Assembly: GCF_022810405.1 (NCBI RefSeq)
Contig: NZ_JALGQE010000004.1
Span: 248,001-312,000 of the forward strand
Length of the DNA: 64,000 nucleotides
Direction: 5' to 3'
Origin: Rhodococcus sp. ARC_M5
GTDB taxonomy: Bacteria > Actinomycetota > Actinomycetes > Mycobacteriales > Mycobacteriaceae
The position numbers and the translations under genes were made by a program. The notes under the pieces were generated by a model that was not told the DNA's origin, searched no databases, and was given only the letters and a program-made list of their open reading frames with translations. This document shows, in pieces, positions 42,942 to 54,156 of the stretch; positions within the stretch are counted from its first letter, which is position 1; each line of letters opens with the position of its first letter.

Positions 42942-43019
42942 CAAACGCGCGCGCATTTGTCAGAATTGCGCGGATTCGCCAACTATTTCGCGCGCGTTCA
43001 GCAAACGCGCGCGCGTTTG
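42942..43019. repeat. right copy of the 78 bp direct repeat
   Basis: This stretch matches 41790-41867 in the same orientation: CAAACGCGCGCGCATTTG at 42942, then TCAGAATTGCGCGGATTC, and a closing CAAACGCGCGCGCGTTTG at 43002. The two copies bracket the AbiEi/DUF559 gene, with about 1.07 kb between them. The rest of 42831-43163 has no gene. Confidence 0.85.
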
Positions 43020-43033
43020 CGAAATCCTGGGGC

Positions 43034-43163
43034 CGGGCAGAGCCGAGCAGGGAGCCGCACGGGCAGGAGCCGAGCAGGGGGCCGAACTGGAGCCGAGCAG
43101 GGCAGGACAGGGCCGAGCAGGAGCCGAAAGGGGCCGAACCGGCGAAGCGAAGTCGAGCAGCCG
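43034..43163. repeat. low-complexity GAGCCGAGCAGG-type repeats
   Basis: About 130 bp consist of degenerate 10-12 bp units around GAGCCGAGCAGG and GGCAGGAGCCGAGCAGG. Open frames here are Arg/Glu/Ala-rich low-complexity and not credible genes. The stretch separates the direct repeat from the flavin reductase 3' end. Confidence 0.7.
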
Positions 43164-46107
<2,944 letters not shown>

Positions 46108-46236
46108 CACGTTCGACCCTTCCAGGACCACCGTTGGTTGTCGATCCGCCCTTCTGCGTGGCGTACCCCGCGCACGAGCTTACGCAAACCGAACGGTGGC
46201 GCTCATTCGGAGACCGTCGTCACCGGTAACGAGAAA

Positions 46237-46283
46237 GGCTCCGCGCTGCTGCCGGGTCGGGGGTCAGGCAGCAGTGCGGAGCC
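46237..46283 (-). terminator. terminator after the second PucR gene
   Basis: GGCTCCGCGCTGCTGCC (46237-46253) pairs with GGCAGCAGTGCGGAGCC (46267-46283), 17 bp with one wobble. Read on the minus strand it follows the PucR stop by 57 bp and is trailed by CCTTTCTC. The rest of the 232 bp spacer should carry the VanW gene promoter. Confidence 0.75.
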
Positions 46284-46339
46284 ACTGGGAATATAAGCGG
46301 ACCCCGGTCCTTCGTTACACCGACTCGAAAATTGTCTCG

Positions 46340-47662
46340 TCAATTCATTCGGTTGAATGACGACCGAGGCGTCGAACTATCCCCTTGCCCGACGGCCCGA
46401 GCCCAATGACCCGTCCTGACCAGCGCGAGAGTGAGCAGCAGCCGATCTCGTGGATCGGTCAGATCGTGGCCGGTCAACTCCTCGATTCGATGGACCCGGT
46501 AGATCACGGTGTTTCGGTGGCAGTACAGCGCCTTGGCGGCATTGGTGGGCGAACCGTCGGACGCGAGCATGTGGGCCAGAGTGTCGAGCAGCGTTTCTCG
46601 ATGCGGTTCGGGGTGCGTCCACAAATTGCCCAGCGCGTGGCGCACCAACAGTTCCGAGGACTGATCGTCGGCCGCCATGATCACGCGCGGCAGTCGATCC
46701 GTGGCCAATGCCACGCCGCTGTCCTCGGTGATGGTCTCGGCCGTCAACGCTGCCAGGCGATACGCCGCCGCGAACGACGACACGCCCTCCGGCGAATGCG
46801 CGACCCCGACAGGCCCGACGGCCCGAGCAGCGAGGGCGTCGACGACGGAGTTCCACGATCCGGTTCCGAGTGCGACGAGCGCGAACTGGTGGCCGTCCCT
46901 GGTGTTCCAATGCGAGACCGCGCCTATTTGGTCCAACGCGTCCTCGGGTGCCGGGAGCGGAGGTGACCCCTGATCGTCGAGCGGACCGACCACACACGCG
47001 ATCTGCTGCGATGCCGAAAGGCCAAGGGTGGCACGTGCTTCGATGACGAACGCCGGATCACCGCCACGCCCCGATCGAAGGCCGTCGAGAATCACCAGAA
47101 CGTTGGCGAGGTCGCGCTGTTGCATTCGGGCGCTTTCCTGCCGGTACGCCTCGACCAGAGTCTCGTATTGACTGTCGAGCGCACGCCACAACTGGCGACC
47201 CGCGACCAGCAGCAGATGTTCGTCGATGCTGGTGCGACGCTGCTCGCGCTCGAGCATCAGCTCCTCCCACAGCGTCCGGCTACCGAGGGTGTACGCCTTG
47301 AGTACCAGCTCCATCGGAATCCCTTGGCGTGCGCGCTCCCGGCCGGTGCGACGCCACACCTCGCGCGCGTTGTCGCCTGCGGTGGACAACCCCGACAGCG
47401 TGCGCAGACCTTGATTGATGTGCTCGCGGGTGCTGCGGCGAATCTCGCCTGCGATGTCCGGAGTGGAACTGGCCAGGTACGCCGGCTCCTGCTCGATCAA
47501 CGCCAGCGTGATCGAGTCGGCGATCGAATCCGCACGCGGCGTCAGAGCCGCCCATGCGTTTCGAATCTTCTCCTGATCGGAGTCCGTCACTGCTCCGCGG
47601 GCAGCCGACCGCGTCGATACACGTCGACCGTCGGGAGCACCCACCAGCACAGTTTTGCGCAT
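46340..47662 (-). CDS. PucR family transcriptional regulator
   Basis: About 440 residues. The C-terminal HTH is clear: LLDTLAHMLASDGSPTNAAK, ALYCHRNTVIYRVHRIEELT. The N-terminal helical sensor region (RADSIADSITLALIEQEPAY, LVLKAYTLGSRTLWEELM) is the RsbRD-like domain also seen in the regulator at 25656. It diverges from the ABC transporter operon and is its probable regulator. ATG 47662 gives the N-terminus MRKTVLVGAPDG; a GTG at 47590 with GGAG upstream is a good alternative, and the most upstream frame to 47761 overlaps the promoter region. Confidence 0.85.
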   Translation of the reverse strand: MRKTVLVGAPDGRRVSTRSAARGAVTDSDQEKIRNAWAALTPRADSIADSITLALIEQEPAYLASSTPDIAGEIRRSTREHINQGLRTLSGLSTAGDNAREVWRRTGRERARQGIPMELVLKAYTLGSRTLWEELMLEREQRRTSIDEHLLLVAGRQLWRALDSQYETLVEAYRQESARMQQRDLANVLVILDGLRSGRGGDPAFVIEARATLGLSASQQIACVVGPLDDQGSPPLPAPEDALDQIGAVSHWNTRDGHQFALVALGTGSWNSVVDALAARAVGPVGVAHSPEGVSSFAAAYRLAALTAETITEDSGVALATDRLPRVIMAADDQSSELLVRHALGNLWTHPEPHRETLLDTLAHMLASDGSPTNAAKALYCHRNTVIYRVHRIEELTGHDLTDPRDRLLLTLALVRTGHWARAVGQGDSSTPRSSFNRMN

Positions 47663-47792
47663 TGAGCCCACATCCCAGGGTGATTTGACCGGTACTGGTG
47701 CCCTGGGACCCAAACATTCTGTGCGCAGCGCCCATATCGCCCGTTGTGCGGGACGCACCATAGTGAACGCAACAGATTGTGAGGTGCATCAC

Positions 47793-48614
47793 TTGAACTC
47801 TCTCGACACGATGGATCCGGTTCTCAGCATGACGGACGTCGAGGTGGCGTTCGGCGGTATCGTCGCGCTCTCCGGAGTCAGCATCGACGTGCGACCCGGC
47901 GAAGTCCTCGGCGTCATCGGACCCAATGGGGCAGGCAAGACGACGTTGTTCAACGTTGCCTGCGGGCTCGTCCGTCCCCGCTCGGGAACGCTCGGCCGAC
48001 ACGGCGAAACGTTGACCCGCCTACGTCCGCACGACCTGCCCCGCCTCGGTATGAGCCGGACGCTGCAGGGACTCGGACTGTTCGACCGGATGACCGTTCT
48101 GGACAACGTCATGGTCGGAGCCGACCGCACGGCTCGTACCGGCATCCTCGCCGGTCTCCTCGGCCTACCGTCGAGTGCCACCGACGATGCGGCGGTACGC
48201 GCCACCGCGATGGCCACTCTGCAGCGACTACGAATCGACGACTACGCCCACCGCTTGCCGCCGAGCCTGCCGTATGCGGTGCGCAAACGCGTCGCGCTGG
48301 CACGCGCTCTGGTCAGCGAACCGACACTGCTCCTGCTCGACGAACCCGCATCGGGACTGTCCAGTGACGAGATGAGCGAACTCGGTGACGAGATTCGCTC
48401 TCTCGCAGCACATTCCACCGAGTCTGAACCGGAGAGGCCGGCGACGTCGGTCATGCTCGTCGAGCACCACATGGACCTCGTCATGAGTGTGTGCGACCGG
48501 ATCTACGTACTGGACTTCGGCAAGGTCATCGCCCAGGGAACGCCCGATCAGATTCGCGAGGATCCCGCCGTGCTCGCGGCGTATCTCGGAAACGACGTGG
48601 CTCATGAAGACTGA
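47793..48614 (+). CDS. ABC transporter ATP-binding protein (LivG-like)
   Basis: A 273-residue ATPase of the branched-chain amino acid (HAAT) transporter type. Walker A is IGPNGAGKTT, Walker B LLLLDEPASGL, and the switch His is in VMLVEHHMDLV. The ABC signature is degenerate (SLPYAVRKRVALARAL in place of LSxGQ), which is unusual. The TTG start at 47793 is supported by GAGGTG 6 bp upstream; ATG 47811 is the alternative. The stop overlaps the second ATPase start by 11 bp. It energises uptake through LivH/LivM-like permeases encoded downstream. Confidence 0.9.
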   Translation: MNSLDTMDPVLSMTDVEVAFGGIVALSGVSIDVRPGEVLGVIGPNGAGKTTLFNVACGLVRPRSGTLGRHGETLTRLRPHDLPRLGMSRTLQGLGLFDRMTVLDNVMVGADRTARTGILAGLLGLPSSATDDAAVRATAMATLQRLRIDDYAHRLPPSLPYAVRKRVALARALVSEPTLLLLDEPASGLSSDEMSELGDEIRSLAAHSTESEPERPATSVMLVEHHMDLVMSVCDRIYVLDFGKVIAQGTPDQIREDPAVLAAYLGNDVAHED

Positions 48615-49326
48615 CGCTGCGCACCTGACCGTCACCGACCTGACCGTTCGATACGGACCCGTCACCGCCCTCGATTCGGTGTCGATGACCGTCACGGCCG
48701 GGGCGATCACTGCCGTTCTCGGCGCGAACGGAGCAGGAAAGACGACCTTGCTTCGCACGATCTCGGGACTGCTGAAACCGGTGTCGGGACGGATCGAACT
48801 CGCTGGAGCCGACATCGTCGGTGTTGCACCGGATCGCCTGTCTCGCAAAGGACTCGCGCACGTTCCGGAAGGTCGAGGGGTGATAGCCGAACTGACCGTC
48901 GACGAGAATCTTCGGCTCGGCGCTCTGGGCCGCAACCGAAGTCACGACGCTGTCAGCCTCGACCGGATCTACGACATGTTTCCGCCCCTGACCGGTCGTC
49001 GGGCGTCCTCCGCACACACCCTGTCCGGCGGCGAGCGGCAGATGCTCGTGATCGGTCGAGCACTGATGGCGACCCCGTCGGTTCTTCTGCTCGACGAGCC
49101 GTCCCTCGGGCTCGCACCGAAAGTCGCAGCGCAGATATTCGAGACGCTGCGTGCGCTCGTCGACTCCGAATCGATGACCGTCGTGCTTGTCGAACAGAAC
49201 GCCCGCAGCGCGCTGTCGATCGCCGAACACGCCGTCGTCCTGGATCTGGGCAAGGTCGCGGTCGAAGGTCCCGCCGACTCGTTGGCCGGCGACGACGCCC
49301 TCCGACACGCCTATCTCGGGTTCTAG
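48604..49326 (+). CDS. ABC transporter ATP-binding protein (LivF-like)
   Basis: A 240-residue ATPase. It has Walker A LGANGAGKTT, the LivF-type block AHVPEGRGVIAELTVDENLR, a canonical signature LSGGERQMLVIGRAL, Walker B VLLLDEPSLGLAPK, and VVLVEQNARSAL. It pairs with the preceding LivG-like protein to give the asymmetric ATPase dimer. Order and overlaps place it in the operon with the two permeases and a binding protein. Confidence 0.95.
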   Translation: MKTDAAHLTVTDLTVRYGPVTALDSVSMTVTAGAITAVLGANGAGKTTLLRTISGLLKPVSGRIELAGADIVGVAPDRLSRKGLAHVPEGRGVIAELTVDENLRLGALGRNRSHDAVSLDRIYDMFPPLTGRRASSAHTLSGGERQMLVIGRALMATPSVLLLDEPSLGLAPKVAAQIFETLRALVDSESMTVVLVEQNARSALSIAEHAVVLDLGKVAVEGPADSLAGDDALRHAYLGF

Positions 49327-49352
49327 AGCAAGCCGAAAGGACGCCTGCCACA

Positions 49353-50231
49353 GTGCAACAACTGCTCACCATCCTCATCAACGGCGTGACGACAGGCATG
49401 ATCTATGCCGCGTTCGCGCTGGCCCTCGTACTCATCTGGCGATCGACACGCATCGTCAACTTCGCCCAGGCCCCGATGGCCATGATCACCACGTACGTGG
49501 CACTGGTCGTCATCGACGCCGGCTATTCCTACTGGATCGGATTCGGAGTCGCGCTCCTGTGCGGCCTGCTGCTGGGAGCCTTGACGGAGCGACTCGTCAT
49601 CCGATTCGTCGACAGCTCGTCGCACATCAACCCGGTCATTCTCACGCTCGGGCTGTTCATCATCATCCATGCGGTGGCCGCCATCGTCTTCGGCAACCAA
49701 TTCCGTTCCTTCCCAGCACCGTTCGGCCTCACCGGCCAGCGGATCGGCGACGTGAACGTGGCGTTGACCGGGTACGACATCTTCAAGATCGTCGCCGTCC
49801 TGGTCGTCCTGGGATTGCTGATCCTGCTCTTTCGATTCACCGACCTGGGATTGAAGATGCGGGCGAGCGCATTCGAGCAGGAAGTCGCCAAACTGCTCGG
49901 CGTACGGGTGAGCCGAATGCTCACCCTCGGTTGGGCTCTGGCCGCAGTGGTCGGATCGCTGGCCGGTCTGCTCATTGCGGGCGGCTCACTGGTGCATCCC
50001 GGCTACATGGACTCGATCGTCGTATTCGGTTTCGTCGCAGCGGTTCTCGGTGGCCTGGACAGTCCGGCGGGTGCAGTGGTCGGCGGCCTGTTGATGGGCA
50101 TCGGGCTCAGTTTCGTCAGTGGCTACCTCGGCCAGGATCTGGTTTCCAGCGCGGCCTTGGTGATCCTGATCGTCGTCCTGCTGGTGCGACCGAGCGGGTT
50201 GTTCGCCAGCGCAGCGGCCAGGAGGGTGTGA
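49353..50231 (+). CDS. ABC transporter permease (LivH-like)
   Basis: A 292-residue permease with about eight helices and a GTG start. LINGVTTGMIYAAFALALVL at the N-terminus, VNFAQAPMAMITTYVALVV, GVRVSRMLTLGWALAAVVGS (EAA-like coupling region) and VFGFVAAVLGGLDSPAGAVV are diagnostic of LivH-type subunits. With the LivM-like protein it forms the membrane channel. The next gene follows after one base. Confidence 0.95.
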   Translation: MQQLLTILINGVTTGMIYAAFALALVLIWRSTRIVNFAQAPMAMITTYVALVVIDAGYSYWIGFGVALLCGLLLGALTERLVIRFVDSSSHINPVILTLGLFIIIHAVAAIVFGNQFRSFPAPFGLTGQRIGDVNVALTGYDIFKIVAVLVVLGLLILLFRFTDLGLKMRASAFEQEVAKLLGVRVSRMLTLGWALAAVVGSLAGLLIAGGSLVHPGYMDSIVVFGFVAAVLGGLDSPAGAVVGGLLMGIGLSFVSGYLGQDLVSSAALVILIVVLLVRPSGLFASAAARRV

Positions 50232-50232
50232 C

Positions 50233-51276
50233 ATGAACGCAACTCTCACTCGCCTCGCCGCCACCCCAGTGCGACGCCATTTCCTCTGCGCTGTCATCGG
50301 TCTCGTTGTCATCGTGCTGGCGCTCGAGTCGCTGAGCACCTTTCGTCAGAGCCAACTCACCTCGGTCGCCTACCTGGCCATCGCGGCCGGCGGACTGACG
50401 GTGCTGACCGGGCTGAGCGGCCAACTCTCGCTCGGGCACGGCGCGTTCATGGCGGTCGGTGCGTACACCGCGGCGCTGATGTTGCGGGCCAATGATTCTG
50501 GGTGGTCGGTACCCCTCGTGCTGCTCGCCGCCACCGTGATCTCGGCCGTGGTGGGCGTCGTGGTCGGTGTTGCCGCCGCCCGACTGCACGGGCCGTACCT
50601 GGCCGGTGCGACGCTCGCGCTCGCGGTCGCCGTTCCTGGCCTGGCCCTGTACTTCTCGGACTACCTCGGCGGCGAACAGGGACTGGTCGTACCGGCACCG
50701 GAAGTGCCGCAGCTGATCGACGACATGATGTTCTTCGTCACCGGAAACGAGCTCAGTGGCACCAAATTCGTCGCCTACGTCAGCTGGATACTGCTCGTCC
50801 TCGTGTTCTTCCTGCTGGCGAACGTCTCGTCGAGTCGAATAGGACGTCGCTGGCGGGCCGTTCGAGACGACGAAGTTGCCGCCGAGTTGTCCGGTATCGA
50901 CCTCGGGCGTGCACGCATCCTCGCATTCGTTGTCAGCGCGGCCTGCGCGGGCGCGGGCGGCGCGGTTCTCGCGATGTCGGCACGAATCGCGGCACCGAGC
51001 GGATTCACGCTGACCCTGTCACTGACGCTGCTCTCCGCCGTTGTCATCGGTGGGCTCGGAACCCTCTCCGGGGCCTTGATCGGAGCCCTGCTGCTTACGT
51101 ACATCCCACCGGTGGTCACCAATCTCGGGCTCGATCTCGGGCTGAGCAGTCTGCAATCCGCCGAACTCGCACCACTGGTGACCGGAATCTTCACCGTCCT
51201 CGTCATCCTGTTCGCCCCACTGGGTTTGGTGGGCACGTATCGCAAGTTACGGACAACCAGAAAAGGAATGAAATGA
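50233..51276 (+). CDS. ABC transporter permease (LivM-like)
   Basis: A 347-residue permease with about ten helices. AYLAIAAGGLTVLTGLSGQL and LGHGAFMAVGAYTAALML are the LivM signature; SRIGRRWRAVRDDEVAAELS and GIDLGRARILAFVVSAACAG form the coupling region, and LLSAVVIGGLGTLSGALIGA is near the C-terminus. The stop overlaps the start of the substrate-binding protein gene (ATGA). The substrate is set by the binding protein. Confidence 0.95.
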   Translation: MNATLTRLAATPVRRHFLCAVIGLVVIVLALESLSTFRQSQLTSVAYLAIAAGGLTVLTGLSGQLSLGHGAFMAVGAYTAALMLRANDSGWSVPLVLLAATVISAVVGVVVGVAAARLHGPYLAGATLALAVAVPGLALYFSDYLGGEQGLVVPAPEVPQLIDDMMFFVTGNELSGTKFVAYVSWILLVLVFFLLANVSSSRIGRRWRAVRDDEVAAELSGIDLGRARILAFVVSAACAGAGGAVLAMSARIAAPSGFTLTLSLTLLSAVVIGGLGTLSGALIGALLLTYIPPVVTNLGLDLGLSSLQSAELAPLVTGIFTVLVILFAPLGLVGTYRKLRTTRKGMK

Positions 51277-52592
51277 AAAAGTTCGGATCGGTGGCGTTCA
51301 GAACGACCGCGCTCGTCGCCGTCGTCTCGTTGGCCGCAGCGTGCGGTGCAGGTGGCCGAGACGAGGCGACGGAATCATCGGAAGGGTCGACGGTCGGCAT
51401 CACCGACACCTCGGTGAAGATCGGTGCCCACTTCCCGTTGACCGGGGTAGCAGCGCCCGGATACAGCGAAATCCCCACGGGCGCACAGGCCTACTTCGAC
51501 TACGTCAATGCCGCGGGCGGCATCAACGGCAGGCAGATCGAGTACGTGGTTCGCGACGACTCCTACGATCCGACGACCACCACCCAGGTCGTCAACGAAC
51601 TCGTCCTGCAGGACGAGGTGTTCGCCGTCGTCGGCGGACTCGGCACGGCGACCCACAGCGCGGTCATCGACTTCCTCAACGAGGAGGGCGTACCCGATCT
51701 CTTCGTATCCTCGGGCGCGATCATGTGGGGCAACGATCCCGAGAAGTACCCCAACACCTTCGGCTGGCAGCCCGACTACCAGGTCGAGGGCAAGATCATC
51801 GGTGACTGGGTGACGAAGAACCGGCCCGACGCCAAGGTCGGACTGTTCCTCCAGGACGACGACCTCGGTCGCGACAGCGAAGAGGCGGTGCGCCAGTATC
51901 TCGACGATCAGATCGTCGAGGTTGTGCGATACACCTCGGGCAACACCGACGTCGCGCCTCAGATCGCGGCCCTGCAAGGTGCCGGAGCAGATCTGATCCT
52001 CGGCTTCAACGTTCCCTCGTATACCGCCCTGAGCCAGCTGACAGCCATGCGGCTCAACTACGACCCCGAGTGGTTCTACAGCTCGATCGGTTCCGACGTC
52101 GACCTCGTCGGCTCCCTGCTCGGGCGGTTCTCCCAGGGTGCGGTCACCGACGGCGCGCAGTCGCTCGAAGGCATGATCTCACTGGAGTACATCCCCGGCG
52201 TCGACTCGCCGGAGAATCCGTGGACCCAACTGTGGCAGAAGGTCTGGGCCGAGAACGGAACCGGTGACCCACTGACCAACTACCGCATCTACGGTCTGAG
52301 CCAGGCATACGCATTCGTGCAAGCACTCGAAGCCGCCGGCGAAAACCCCACCCGTGAGGGCATCGTCGCAGCCATTCGGGACGGCGGAATGGACTTCGAG
52401 GGACCGCAGTTGGCCCCGTTCCGATACTCGGAAGAAAGCCACCTCGGAATCTCCGGAGCCAGTGTCTTCCAGATCCGCGAAGGCGTACCCGAGTACCTGA
52501 CTCCGGTGCTGCAGACCGACATCGGTGATTCGGCCGTCGAGGAGTACACCGGCGAGGAATCGACGCCACCGGAAAGCGGCATACCGGGCTGA
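51273..52592 (+). CDS. ABC transporter substrate-binding lipoprotein (LivK-like)
   Basis: A 439-residue lipoprotein. The signal ends in LAAAC at about residues 20-24. The mature protein is a type I periplasmic-binding fold: IGAHFPLTGVAAPGYSEIPT, YFDYVNAAGGINGRQIEYVV, RDDSYDPTTTTQVVNELVLQ, then FAVVGGLGTATHSAVIDFLN. HAAT binding proteins take branched-chain amino acids but also amides, urea and aromatic acids, so the ligand is open. The start overlaps the LivM-like stop and has AAAAGGA upstream. A strong bidirectional terminator follows. Confidence 0.93.
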   Translation: MKKFGSVAFRTTALVAVVSLAAACGAGGRDEATESSEGSTVGITDTSVKIGAHFPLTGVAAPGYSEIPTGAQAYFDYVNAAGGINGRQIEYVVRDDSYDPTTTTQVVNELVLQDEVFAVVGGLGTATHSAVIDFLNEEGVPDLFVSSGAIMWGNDPEKYPNTFGWQPDYQVEGKIIGDWVTKNRPDAKVGLFLQDDDLGRDSEEAVRQYLDDQIVEVVRYTSGNTDVAPQIAALQGAGADLILGFNVPSYTALSQLTAMRLNYDPEWFYSSIGSDVDLVGSLLGRFSQGAVTDGAQSLEGMISLEYIPGVDSPENPWTQLWQKVWAENGTGDPLTNYRIYGLSQAYAFVQALEAAGENPTREGIVAAIRDGGMDFEGPQLAPFRYSEESHLGISGASVFQIREGVPEYLTPVLQTDIGDSAVEEYTGEESTPPESGIPG

Positions 52593-52601
52593 TCGCACAC
52601 A

Positions 52602-52637
52602 AAAAAGGGGCACGCATAGGTATGCGTGCCCCTTTTT
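52602..52637. terminator. bidirectional intrinsic terminator
   Basis: AAAAAGGGGCACGCATA and TATGCGTGCCCCTTTTT form a perfect 17 bp stem with a GG loop. Poly-A on one side and poly-T on the other let it end both the transporter operon and the convergent fadA2 transcript. Confidence 0.93.
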
Positions 52638-52729
52638 CACGTGGTGGTCGGCAGATCCGGAAACCCCTCGATTACCGGATCCGCCGACCCCTCTGTCCCC
52701 CGGATCGTGAGCAGCCGAAGCTGCAGTGG

Positions 52730-54028
52730 TCAGCGCTCGATGATGGCGGTGACGCCCTGGCCACCGGCCGCGCAGATCGAGATCAGGCCACGGCCCGAGC
52801 CCTTCTCGGCCAGCATCTTCGCCAGCGAGGCCACGATGCGGCCGCCGGTGGCGGCGAACGGGTGACCGGCGGCGAGCGAGGAGCCGTTGACGTTGAGCTT
52901 GCTGCGATCGATGGAACCGAGCGCCGCGTCGAGTCCCAGACGCTCCTTGCAGTACTCGTCACTCTCGAAGGCCTGCAGAGTTGCGAGCACCACGGAGGCG
53001 AACGCCTCGTGGATCTCGTAGTAGTCGAAGTCCTGCAACGTCAGGCCGTTGCGAGCGAGCAGACGCGGAATCGCGTAGGTCGGAGCCATCAGCAGACCGT
53101 CCTTGAACGAGCCGTTGCCGTGCACGTAATCGACTGCCGCGGTCTCGGAATCGACCAGATGTGCCAGCACCGGCAGGTTGCGCTCGGCAGCCCACTCGTC
53201 GCTCGACAACAGAGCGGCCGACGCACCGTCGGTGAGCGGCGTCGAGTTACCGGCCGTCATGGTGGCGTCGCCCAGCTTGGTTCCGAAGACCGGCTTGAGC
53301 GTCGCGAGCTTCTCGACGGTCGATCCCGGACGCAGGTTGTCGTCGCGAGTCAGGCCGAGGAACGGCGTCACCAGGTCGTCGAAGAAACCGCGATCGTAGG
53401 CCGCAGCCATGTTCTTGTGGCTCGCTGCGGCCAGTTCGTCCTGGTCCTCGCGGCGAACGCCGAATTCCTTGGCGGTGATGGCGGCGTGGTCACCCATCGA
53501 CAGGCCGGTGCGCGGCTCGCCGTTGCGCGGGATCTCGATGCCGAGCATCCCGGGGCGGACGTTTCCAAGGAGCTTGATGCGGTCGGTGGTGCTCTTCGCC
53601 CTGTTCAGCGACAGCAGGAACTCGCGCAGTTCGTCGTTGACGCCGATCGGGGCGTCGGACGTGGTGTCGACACCGCCACCGATACCGGCATCGATACGGC
53701 CCGAGGCGATGGCGTCGCCGACGGCGATGATCGACTGAAGACCGGTGCCGCAGGCCTGCTGGATGTCGAAGGCCGGGGTGTACGGGCTCAACGCGCTACC
53801 GAGTACGACCTCGCGGGTGAGGTTGAAATCGCGTGAATGCTTGAGCACGGCACCGGCGGCGACGAGGCCCAGGCGCTCGCCCTGCAGACCGAATCGCGAG
53901 ACCAGCCCGTCGATGGTCGCGGTGAGCATGTCCTGGTTGGACGCCAGCGCGTACTTCTTGTCGGAGCGCGCGAAAGGAATGCGGTTGCCACCGACGATTG
54001 CGACCGGTCGTAGCTGCTTGCTTGTCAC
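52730..54028 (-). CDS. fadA2: acetyl-CoA acetyltransferase FadA2
   Basis: A 432-residue thiolase. Catalytic residues are visible: Cys in FDIQQACGTGLQS (near residue 92), His in YYEIHEAFASVV and GHPFAATGGR (NVNGSSLAAGHPFAATGG), and the second Cys in ISICAAGGQG. It cleaves 3-ketoacyl-CoA or condenses acetyl-CoA. The GTG start at 54028 follows GGAGACGTCA; the longer frame to 54193 runs into fabG4 and is rejected. It diverges from fabG4, with a palindromic operator between, exactly as in the Mtb Rv0242c-Rv0243 pair. Confidence 0.95.
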   Translation of the reverse strand: MTSKQLRPVAIVGGNRIPFARSDKKYALASNQDMLTATIDGLVSRFGLQGERLGLVAAGAVLKHSRDFNLTREVVLGSALSPYTPAFDIQQACGTGLQSIIAVGDAIASGRIDAGIGGGVDTTSDAPIGVNDELREFLLSLNRAKSTTDRIKLLGNVRPGMLGIEIPRNGEPRTGLSMGDHAAITAKEFGVRREDQDELAAASHKNMAAAYDRGFFDDLVTPFLGLTRDDNLRPGSTVEKLATLKPVFGTKLGDATMTAGNSTPLTDGASAALLSSDEWAAERNLPVLAHLVDSETAAVDYVHGNGSFKDGLLMAPTYAIPRLLARNGLTLQDFDYYEIHEAFASVVLATLQAFESDEYCKERLGLDAALGSIDRSKLNVNGSSLAAGHPFAATGGRIVASLAKMLAEKGSGRGLISICAAGGQGVTAIIER

Positions 54029-54073
54029 TGACGTCTCCAAACATCGTCGAAAAAGGCCCTGGTGGAGTTTCAT

Positions 54074-54089
54074 CTTACTGGCGAGTAAG
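54074..54089. promoter_or_regulatory. palindromic operator between fadA2 and fabG4
   Basis: CTTACT-GGCG-AGTAAG is a perfect 16 bp inverted repeat in the 128 bp between the divergent starts. The same TTACT-N4-AGTAA core occurs before the TetR gene at 57069 and, degenerate, before fadE5 at 39692. Confidence 0.75.
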
Positions 54090-54156
54090 TTGGTTGTCGA
54101 CACCCGGTCGTGCGCCTCGCTCCTCGAGCGAGCAGCGCTGAATGAAAGGTACGACA

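Noticed and set aside
41686-43019. Palindromic repeats at first sight like a CRISPR array
   Set aside because: There are only six palindromes in two groups. Spacers are unequal or near-identical (52 bp tandem units), and no cas genes are present.
51241-51290. Possible riboswitch or leader upstream of the substrate-binding protein gene
   Set aside because: The start overlaps the permease stop, leaving no room for a leader.
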